A program made the translations under genes and the position numbers. From a virus: a stretch of DNA of 27,571 nucleotides. The stretch is from positions 1 to 27,571 of IMG/VR virus record IMGVR_UViG_3300004460_000031; one strand, given 5' to 3'. Under the pieces are notes generated by a model. The model was not told the origin of the DNA, searched no databases, and saw only the letters and a program-made list of their open reading frames with translations. Below, in pieces: positions 21,442 through 27,571 of the stretch. Position 1 is the first letter of the stretch, and the number at the start of each line of letters is the position of its first letter.

Positions 21442-23055
21442 ATGGCGGTTAAAGTAAATGGGAATAATGTTATTTTATACAAAGTAGATACATCTACTTT
21501 TCCAGCAACGGAATCCCCTTTCGCTTGTTCTACATCTTGCAGTTTTTACTCTGAAACTGAATTAATTGAAATATCAAGTGCTACAAATGCGTATTTTAGA
21601 GAATCAAATGTTAATTTATCTAAATGGACAATGTCTTGCAATGGGATAATTACTCTAGATAATTTCTCGTATGATGAAATGTTGCAATATCAAAAGGATA
21701 GACTTTATCTTTTGGTTAGATTTGAGATTGATAATGGCATAGATGGTAAAAGATATATAAGTGGGTATTGTTTTATAGGTAGTATTTCAATAAATGGTAA
21801 TTACAAAGAGATAGGAACTTACAATGTTAATTTAGTTGGGACTGGAAAGTATTATACTGAAAAGACTCCTACTACGACAACTTCTACCACATCTACTTCA
21901 ACAAGCACTTCAACTACTACAACAACATCTACAACTACAACTAGACCGCCAACTACAACAACAACTACAACTAGACCGCCAACTACAACGACAACAACTT
22001 TACCTTTGGTTTATTATAGATTGTTAAATTGTGCTACTCAAACATCAACAACATATACAATACCTTATGTTTTAGGTACTTTTAATATAAATGATAGAGT
22101 TATTAGAGATTCTGATAGTGCTACTTGTGTAATTGATGCAATAACTTATTCAACTCCAATTGGGACTTTATATTCGGTTACGGCAACTGCTCAAGTTGGA
22201 TGTCCTGCTACAACAACAACTACAAGTACTTCTACAACAACTACAACAACTTTACCTTTAGTTTTTTATAGATTATTTGATTGTTCTACTGGAACATCAC
22301 TTACTTATACTACTCAATATGTATTAGGAACTTTTAATCTAAATGATAGAGTTATTACAGTTATTGGTAGTAGAACTTGTGTTATTGACCAAATTGAATA
22401 TTCTCCACCAGCTGGACCATTTTATGATGTTACTCCAACGGCTGCGACTGGTTGTCCTGTTACAACAACAACTACGACTACTGCTGCTCCTACTACGACT
22501 ACTACTACAACCTTACCATTGGTATATTATAGACTTTATAATTGTCAAACAGGGACTTCTTTAACTTGGACTATCCCTTATATTTTAGGAACATTTAATA
22601 TAAATGATAGGGTTATTACTGATATTGGAAGTATTGTTTCGGTAATAGATGCAATTAGTTATTCAACTCCTATTGGAACTTTATTGTCGGTAACTGCTAC
22701 CGCAGGAACAGGATGCCCAGCGACTACGACTACAACTACAACATCAACAACTACAAGTACAACGACCACAACAACGGCATCACCTTATAATCTTTTATTT
22801 ACTGCTTATGCTTCAGGCACACCTTCAGATGCTTGTAATACAGTTAATGGTTCTTATGCACAAGTTTATGGAAGTGTTGCAGGAGGTTCAAGTGGAGATT
22901 ATAGTGGATTCGTGGCAGGGCATACTTATTATAACGTTAATGGGACTTTGTTAAATACTGGTGGTGGATATGTAACTGGTAGTTATTGGGCAGATTTTCA
23001 AGGATTCAATTGGACAATAACAAGTGGTTTAGCTGCAATAAATGGTCTTTGTTAA
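21442..23055 (+). CDS. Tail-tube-like protein with Thr-rich linkers and three repeated modules
   Basis: 537 residues in clear parts. Residues 1-137 are the tail-tube-like domain shared with the gene before. Thr-rich linkers at 143-186 (with two RPP breaks), 256-270, 340-357 and 427-447 separate three homologous modules of about 69 residues (187-255, 271-339, 358-426). Each module begins LPLV(Y/F)YRL and has the core VLGTFN(I/L)NDRVI. Modules 1 and 2 each have three cysteines; module 3 has Ser400 in place of the middle one. A Gly/Tyr-rich C-terminal domain (448-537) follows. It is probably a tail-surface protein whose modules project on mucin-like stalks. The glycosyltransferase-like genes start 9 nt later. 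Confidence 0.75.
   Translation: MAVKVNGNNVILYKVDTSTFPATESPFACSTSCSFYSETELIEISSATNAYFRESNVNLSKWTMSCNGIITLDNFSYDEMLQYQKDRLYLLVRFEIDNGIDGKRYISGYCFIGSISINGNYKEIGTYNVNLVGTGKYYTEKTPTTTTSTTSTSTSTSTTTTTSTTTTRPPTTTTTTTRPPTTTTTTLPLVYYRLLNCATQTSTTYTIPYVLGTFNINDRVIRDSDSATCVIDAITYSTPIGTLYSVTATAQVGCPATTTTTSTSTTTTTTLPLVFYRLFDCSTGTSLTYTTQYVLGTFNLNDRVITVIGSRTCVIDQIEYSPPAGPFYDVTPTAATGCPVTTTTTTTAAPTTTTTTTLPLVYYRLYNCQTGTSLTWTIPYILGTFNINDRVITDIGSIVSVIDAISYSTPIGTLLSVTATAGTGCPATTTTTTTSTTTSTTTTTTASPYNLLFTAYASGTPSDACNTVNGSYAQVYGSVAGGSSGDYSGFVAGHTYYNVNGTLLNTGGGYVTGSYWADFQGFNWTITSGLAAINGLC
21877..22782 (+). repeat. Thr-codon low-complexity repeats and ~69-aa module repeats
   Basis: Four tracts of ACA/ACT/ACG codons alternate with three copies of a ~207-bp module whose starts are 252 and 261 bp apart (22000, 22252, 22513). 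Codons in the tracts are mixed rather than uniform. Tracts of this kind can lose or gain units by recombination or slippage, so the protein's length may differ between relatives. The tracts also create long meaningless open frames in other frames. Confidence 0.7.
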
Positions 23056-23064
23056 AAACAACCT

Positions 23065-23991
23065 ATGGAATTACAATATGTATGTGCTCAACCAGCAACG
23101 TTATATTATGCGTGGCAAGTTGAGGTAATGTTAAATAATTTTATTGATGTCGGCATTAATCTAAATAATGTTGATATAGTATGCTGGAAAGAAAATGGCA
23201 TAATACCAAATGAATGGAGCAAACTTGCCAATGGTTATGCAGCAAGATTCTTTTTCTATGATGATACTAGAGAAAATTCATTTTATATCTCATCAATTAG
23301 ACCTAATATACTTAAACAACATTTCTTTAAATATTCAGAGTTGTCTAAAAAGGCAATCTTTTATCACGATTGTGATATTGTATTTACAAAGCAAATGATA
23401 TTCGGTGAGTTTCTTTATAATAACAAATGGTATGGTTCAGATACTAGATTTTACATAGGGTATAATTATATAATAAGCAAAGGAGAAGATGTCTTAGATT
23501 TAATGTGTGAGATAGTGGGCATAGACAAACAATTAATAAAAGACAACGAATTAAACTCAATAGGTGCTCAATACCTAATGAAAGGGATAGATTGGAATTT
23601 TTGGGATAATGTAGAAAAAGATAGCGAAGCATTATTTAAACAAATAACAGAACTTAATGTAAAAAAGAAAGAAGCTAATCCTAACTATCACGAGTTGCAA
23701 ATATGGTGTGCTGATATGTGGGCAGTATTATGGAATGGTTGGAAATTAGGGTATGAAAGTATAATGCACAAAGACTTTGATTTTGCTTGGGCAACAAGTA
23801 GTCCTGAAGATTGGAATAAATGTAATATCTATCATAATGCAGGGGTAACTTCAGCAGAGGAAGGAATGTTTTATAAGGCTATTTATGTAAATAAACTTCC
23901 TTATGGAGAGAAACTAGAATTAGACAATAAAAGATGTTCTTATAAATATTGGGAACTAATAGAAAAAACCGCAAAAACAACAGTTCTATGA
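23065..23991 (+). CDS. Glycosyltransferase-like protein (GT-A fold) 1
   Basis: 308 residues. FYHDCDIVF with a DxD-type metal motif (D102, D104) after a hydrophobic strand is typical of GT-A glycosyltransferases that bind a nucleotide sugar through a divalent metal. Later segments (FYIGYNYIISKGEDVLDLM, SIGAQYLMKGIDWNFW, NIYHNAGVTS) fit acceptor and catalytic parts of such enzymes. It has no signal peptide. It lies between the Thr-rich tail protein and a second transferase-like gene, overlapping the latter by 4 nt. The substrate is not readable; a virion protein or the host surface glycan are both possible. Confidence 0.65.
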   Translation: MELQYVCAQPATLYYAWQVEVMLNNFIDVGINLNNVDIVCWKENGIIPNEWSKLANGYAARFFFYDDTRENSFYISSIRPNILKQHFFKYSELSKKAIFYHDCDIVFTKQMIFGEFLYNNKWYGSDTRFYIGYNYIISKGEDVLDLMCEIVGIDKQLIKDNELNSIGAQYLMKGIDWNFWDNVEKDSEALFKQITELNVKKKEANPNYHELQIWCADMWAVLWNGWKLGYESIMHKDFDFAWATSSPEDWNKCNIYHNAGVTSAEEGMFYKAIYVNKLPYGEKLELDNKRCSYKYWELIEKTAKTTVL

Positions 23992-24863
23992 GAATAATAT
24001 CTGCTAATTATGGAGGAGTAGATTGTACGGAAATTATCCGTACTAAAGTAAAGAATGATAGATTAATGATGAGGGTAACTAATGAGATAGTTGGCGACCC
24101 TAAAGTTGGTCAAGTTAAGTTCCTAGAAATGAGTTATGAGCACGTAGGCAAAGTAACTATTAGGGCATTTAGGGAAGGCGAATTAATTAACCTACCAAGA
24201 ACAGGGTTTAACAAATTAGGGATATTTTACTCTAACAATAACAATAAGGACATTTGGAATGCCATTTATTGCTCTTTATATAGCGTAAAAATCGCATCTG
24301 AAGGTAAAGCTGATATAATTACTTGCCTTTGGGAAGATATGCCTAAAAATCCCTTTAATTCGGTTTCTAGTTGGTATAGGTCTCAAAGCCATTTAAACCA
24401 ATTGTTGCAAATAATGCAATGCTTGTACACGGCTAAAGAAATGGGGGTTTATGATTATGTATCTTTTTTAGAGCACGATGTATTATATCCAGAGGGATAT
24501 TTTGATTTTCCTGATTTTGAGAATGGGCAGGTTTTAACCAATATGAATTATGGAGGATTGAATAAAGAAGGGTGGCAAAGAAGAAATCAAGATGATGAGC
24601 CTTTTCATCAAATGACAATGAAGTTTGATGATGCAATTGAGCATTGTTTAAAGATTCTACCTAATGCTTTAAGGACTAATAGTGGTTGCATAGAAACGCA
24701 AAGTTTAAATAGAATACAATGGGATAGTTTAAATGAGGCAATCCATATAAATCACGGAGTTCACTTTACATCTCACAATTCTATATATTCTAAGGATAAT
24801 ACTTATCTAAGCCATCCTTATTGGGGAGAATCTAATCAATACAAAGAATTGTTTAATAATTAG
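23988..24863 (+). CDS. Glycosyltransferase-like protein 2 with N-terminal beta domain
   Basis: 291 residues from ATG 23988 (ATGA overlap); an upstream start at 23949 lies inside the previous gene. Residues 1-75 form a separate beta domain (ISANYGGVDCTEII, RVTNEIVGDPKVGQVKFLEM, RAFREGELINLP) like the small GDP-x-x-G-x-K-x-L domains found at the ends of various proteins. The rest resembles a GT-A transferase: SHLNQLLQIMQCLYTAKEMG, then YVSFLEHDVLYPEGYF with E162/H163/D164 at the usual DxD position, and HINHGVHFTSHN near the end. The EHD variant instead of DxD leaves metal binding uncertain. Confidence 0.58.
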   Translation: MRIISANYGGVDCTEIIRTKVKNDRLMMRVTNEIVGDPKVGQVKFLEMSYEHVGKVTIRAFREGELINLPRTGFNKLGIFYSNNNNKDIWNAIYCSLYSVKIASEGKADIITCLWEDMPKNPFNSVSSWYRSQSHLNQLLQIMQCLYTAKEMGVYDYVSFLEHDVLYPEGYFDFPDFENGQVLTNMNYGGLNKEGWQRRNQDDEPFHQMTMKFDDAIEHCLKILPNALRTNSGCIETQSLNRIQWDSLNEAIHINHGVHFTSHNSIYSKDNTYLSHPYWGESNQYKELFNN

Positions 24864-24871
24864 TAAATTTG
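24864..24871 (+). promoter_or_regulatory. Possible -7 box (TAAATTTG) of the tail-fibre genes
   Basis: Starts on the base after the preceding gene's stop codon; the ATG is 15 nt further. No good -33 element at the right distance. Confidence 0.45.
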
Positions 24872-24886
24872 TAAAAATAGAAAATA

Positions 24887-25252
24887 ATGTCTTGTAATTC
24901 TTCTACTGCTGATTTTAGACCAGCAAATTATAATATTCAAATATGGCAAAACAATACTTGGAGTCAAATTCTTCAATTATTTGCTAATACTGTGCCAATA
25001 GATTTAACTGGTTCAATAGTTGAAATTCAAGTAAGAACTAGACCAAGTTCTACAACTGCTTTATTGACTTTAACAATAGGTCACGGATTGACTGTTGGTG
25101 GGTTAAATCACAATCAAATTACAATAAATCAAGCAGTAAGTATAGCAGCAGGTAGTTATGTTTACGATTTAACTATTCAATTCCCAAATCAGAATGTAAA
25201 AACTTACATTTGGGGTAACTTTATTGTCTTTCAAGATATAACACAATTATAA
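24887..25252 (+). CDS. Baseplate/upper-fibre-like structural protein
   Basis: 121 residues, beta-rich. The pattern starting IQIWQNNTWSQ, then PIDLTGSIVEIQVRTRPSST, and AAGSYVYDLTIQFPN with a final TYIWGNFIVFQDITQ resembles BppU-type N-terminal domains that attach receptor-binding fibres to the baseplate. It precedes the tail fibre with a TAATG overlap, so the two are probably co-translated and assembled together. Family call is by pattern only. Confidence 0.6.
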   Translation: MSCNSSTADFRPANYNIQIWQNNTWSQILQLFANTVPIDLTGSIVEIQVRTRPSSTTALLTLTIGHGLTVGGLNHNQITINQAVSIAAGSYVYDLTIQFPNQNVKTYIWGNFIVFQDITQL

Positions 25253-27571
25253 TGAGTACAGAAATAGTAGTAAACAACGATATTATAGAGATTAATGTAA
25301 CTGAAGAAACTATCATAATTGAAGCTCCTAGTGGTGCATATCCTTTGCCTAGTGGTGTTTATTCAGTTTATGGAAGAACTGGTAATGTAGTCGCACAAGA
25401 TGGTGATTACAATTTAACTCAATTGGGTGATGTTACTATTTCTAACCCAGCAACAGGTCAAGTTTTAAGATACAACGGAACAACTTGGGTAAACTCTACT
25501 GAAAGTTATGTGGGTACAGTTACAAGTGTGGCTGCTAGTGTTCCTACTGGATTAACAATATCAGGTTCGCCAATTTCTACCGCAGGAACTTTAGCCTTTG
25601 GTTTAGCTAGTGGTTATTCAATACCTACAACTGCAAGTCAAGGGACTTGGGACACGGCTTATAATAGAAGTTTAACTTCGGCTGCGGTAACAGGTACTAC
25701 GACTAAAACATTGACATTAAACGAGCAAGGTGGCGGAACAATAACTGCTTCTTGGTCCGATTTAAATACAGATGCGGTTACTTCAGTATTCGGTAGAACT
25801 GGAGCAGTAGTGGCTCAATCAGGCGATTATACAACAACTCAAGTAACTGAAGGAACTAATTTATATTATACTCAATCAAGATTTAATACGGCTTTTGCTG
25901 CTAAATCAACAACTGATTTATCGGAAGGTACAAACCTTTATTATACGGATGCAAGAGCAAGAGGTGCGGTTAGCTTTACTGCTGGTTCAGGTGCTTACAA
26001 TTCAACAACAGGGGTTTTTACAATTCCTACAAATACAAATCAATTAACTAATGGTGCGTCATTTATTACTTTATTAAGTTTAAGTGCAAATGCTCCATTG
26101 AGTTATTCTAATACTACTGGGGTATTTACTATCTCTCAAGCAACTTCAAGTGTTAATGGATATTTAACTAGCACGGATTGGAATACTTTTAATAATAAAG
26201 AAAATGCAATTAGTTCTGGTACTACTGCACAATATTGGAGAGGGGATAAATCTTGGCAGACATTAAACACTACTGCGGTAACCGAAGGAACTAATCTTTA
26301 TTATACACAAGCTAGATTTGATTCTGCTTTTGGTGCTAAGTCAACAACGAATTTAGCTGAAGGAACGAATTTATATTATACCGATACAAGGGCGAGAGCA
26401 GCAATTACAGGAACAAGTCCTATAAGTGTTACTGCTGGTGTGGTTTCAATAAGTCAATCTAATACTTCAACTAACGGATACCTTTCTTTTGCTGATTGGA
26501 ATACTTTTAATGGCAAACAAGCTGCGTTAAATGGTACTGGTTTTGTAAAAGCAAGTGGAACTACAATTTCCTATGACAATTCTACTTACTTAACAACAAT
26601 ATCAGGCATAACTGCTGGAGGGGAATTAAGCGGAACTTATGCTAATCCTTCTTTGGTAAATAGTGCGGTAATAGCTAAAGTTTTAACTGGTGTGAATATT
26701 ACAGGAGGAACAATAGCTGCAACGGATTCTATTTTGACTGCTTTTGGTAAAGTTCAAAACCAAATCAACGGATTAATAGGTGGTTCAATATATAAAGGAA
26801 CTTGGAACGCATCAACAAATACTCCTACTTTAGCTAGTGGGGTTGGAATTAGCGGTAATTATTACATAGTTTCGGTTGCTGGTTCTACAAACTTAGATGG
26901 CATCACGGATTGGAATGTGGGGGATTGGGCAATATTTCAAGGAACTACTTGGCAAAAGGTGGACAATACAGATGCGGTAGTTTCAGTTAACGGATTTACT
27001 GGAGCAGTTAGTTTAAGTACTTCAAACATTAACGAGGGAACAAATCTTTACTTTACTAATGCTAGAACAATAGCTTCTAGTTTAACTGGATATACAAGCG
27101 GAGCTGGAACTATTACATCTTCAGACACTATTTTAACTGCGATACAAAAATTAAACGGAAATATTGGTTCTTTAGTTACTGGTGTTTCTAGTGTGTTTGG
27201 AAGAACTGGTGCGGTAGTTTCTGCAACTGGAGATTATACAACTTCACAAGTAACAGAGGGAACAAATTTATATTACACAGATACAAGAGCAAGAGCATCT
27301 TTAAGTTTTACTGCTGGAAGTGGTGCATATAACTCTACGACTGGTGTTATAACAATACCAACTAACAATAACCAAATCACAAATGGTGCTGGTTATATTA
27401 CTACTGCTGATTTAACTGGTTATATCCCTTATACTGGAGCAACAACTGCAATAGACTTAAATGCTAAGACAGTTGTTAATATTTCTAATTTAGGTATTAA
27501 TACTACCACAGTTCCTACTATTTTATTACGAGCAGTTGGAGATAACAATTCTAATTCAAGAATTGCAATGC
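25252..27571 (+). CDS. Repetitive tail fibre protein (partial, runs off the window)
   Basis: At least 773 residues, no stop before the window's end. The N-terminal 35 residues probably attach to the baseplate. The shaft carries recurring motifs: SV(F/Y)GRTG(A/N)VV followed by GDYxxTQ, and VTEGTNLYYT(D/Q)xRxR, plus TSxNGYL(T/S)xxDWNTFN. The motif EGTNLYYT appears five times, with an EGTNLYFT variant. Such units are widespread in trimeric phage fibres. The C-terminal receptor-binding tip, and any intramolecular chaperone, lie beyond the window. Confidence 0.85.
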   Translation, partial: MSTEIVVNNDIIEINVTEETIIIEAPSGAYPLPSGVYSVYGRTGNVVAQDGDYNLTQLGDVTISNPATGQVLRYNGTTWVNSTESYVGTVTSVAASVPTGLTISGSPISTAGTLAFGLASGYSIPTTASQGTWDTAYNRSLTSAAVTGTTTKTLTLNEQGGGTITASWSDLNTDAVTSVFGRTGAVVAQSGDYTTTQVTEGTNLYYTQSRFNTAFAAKSTTDLSEGTNLYYTDARARGAVSFTAGSGAYNSTTGVFTIPTNTNQLTNGASFITLLSLSANAPLSYSNTTGVFTISQATSSVNGYLTSTDWNTFNNKENAISSGTTAQYWRGDKSWQTLNTTAVTEGTNLYYTQARFDSAFGAKSTTNLAEGTNLYYTDTRARAAITGTSPISVTAGVVSISQSNTSTNGYLSFADWNTFNGKQAALNGTGFVKASGTTISYDNSTYLTTISGITAGGELSGTYANPSLVNSAVIAKVLTGVNITGGTIAATDSILTAFGKVQNQINGLIGGSIYKGTWNASTNTPTLASGVGISGNYYIVSVAGSTNLDGITDWNVGDWAIFQGTTWQKVDNTDAVVSVNGFTGAVSLSTSNINEGTNLYFTNARTIASSLTGYTSGAGTITSSDTILTAIQKLNGNIGSLVTGVSSVFGRTGAVVSATGDYTTSQVTEGTNLYYTDTRARASLSFTAGSGAYNSTTGVITIPTNNNQITNGAGYITTADLTGYIPYTGATTAIDLNAKTVVNISNLGINTTTVPTILLRAVGDNNSNSRIAM

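Noticed and set aside
21836-22564. Leu/Gln-rich open frames across the Thr-codon tracts
   Set aside because: These are frame-shifted readings of ACA/ACT repeats (CAA/CTA) and not real proteins.
25849-27300. CRISPR array suspected from recurrent units in the tail fibre
   Set aside because: The repeats are coding, unequal in length and spacing, and keep the reading frame; no short identical repeats with unique spacers are present.
1-27571. Lysogeny module or attachment site
   Set aside because: No integrase, excisionase or cI-like repressor frame is visible, and no tRNA end that could be an att site; absence from the window does not exclude them elsewhere in the genome.

Overview
The window reads as most of the genome of a tailed, long-non-contractile-tail (siphovirus-type) phage of a Bacteroidota host, or the same genes in a prophage. 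All supportable genes lie on the + strand, are tightly packed (many ATGA, TAATG or GTGA overlaps), are AT-rich, and have few recognisable Shine-Dalgarno sequences. Several operons start behind the Bacteroidota -7 promoter box TAnnTTTG. Together with the style of the proteins, this points to Bacteroidota (Flavobacterium-like or a relative; genus not resolvable). I see no integrase, repressor, tRNA or CRISPR. Lysogeny genes are therefore either absent or outside the window.

Layout. (1) 1-1486: end of a lysis/auxiliary operon, with the C-terminus of a GH24-type lysozyme, a 3'-5' exonuclease with a zinc ribbon, a small coiled-coil protein and a mini HExxH protein, closed by a strong terminator (1511-1536). 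(2) 1487-1967: non-coding control region with a possible 50-nt small RNA, a second terminator and a dense set of palindromes, ending in a good TTTG-N19-TATCTTTG promoter. (3) 1968-6699: early/replication operon of small proteins, a stand-alone DnaA domain IV protein, an ERF-type recombinase, a zinc-ribbon protein, a small protein with an SSB-like acidic tail, a DUF1376-type replication protein, a PD-(D/E)XK nuclease and tiny membrane peptides. Inside it lie a structured leader RNA (4432-4518) and iteron-like repeats with an AT-rich block (4636-4894) that may be the replication origin. (4) 6714-8001: NinG-like nuclease, basic peptide, ParB-domain protein and small terminase. (5) 8001-13959: large terminase, portal, a Dps/ferritin-like protein, Mu F-like head protein, prohead protease and HK97-fold capsid, followed by a terminator. 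(6) 14048-21006: connector, head closure, neck, tail terminator, tail tube, tail assembly chaperones joined by a -1 frameshift, a short tape measure and a large tail hub. (7) 21025-27571: two paralogous tail-tube-like proteins, the second carrying Thr-rich linkers and three repeated modules, then two glycosyltransferase-like genes, a baseplate-like protein and the start of a repetitive tail fibre that runs off the window.

How it fits together. The early operon supplies initiation, recombination and nuclease functions; the late operons package DNA and build the head and tail in the usual siphovirus order. The least ordinary parts are the kissing-hairpin leader RNA in front of the replication gene, the possible origin inside that gene, the Dps-like protein within the head module, and the pairing of Thr-rich virion linkers with two glycosyltransferases. 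Four gene starts sit exactly 4 nt behind a TAnnTTTG box, which suggests leaderless mRNAs. The same spacing rule places the 5' end of the leader RNA exactly on the first base of its first hairpin.
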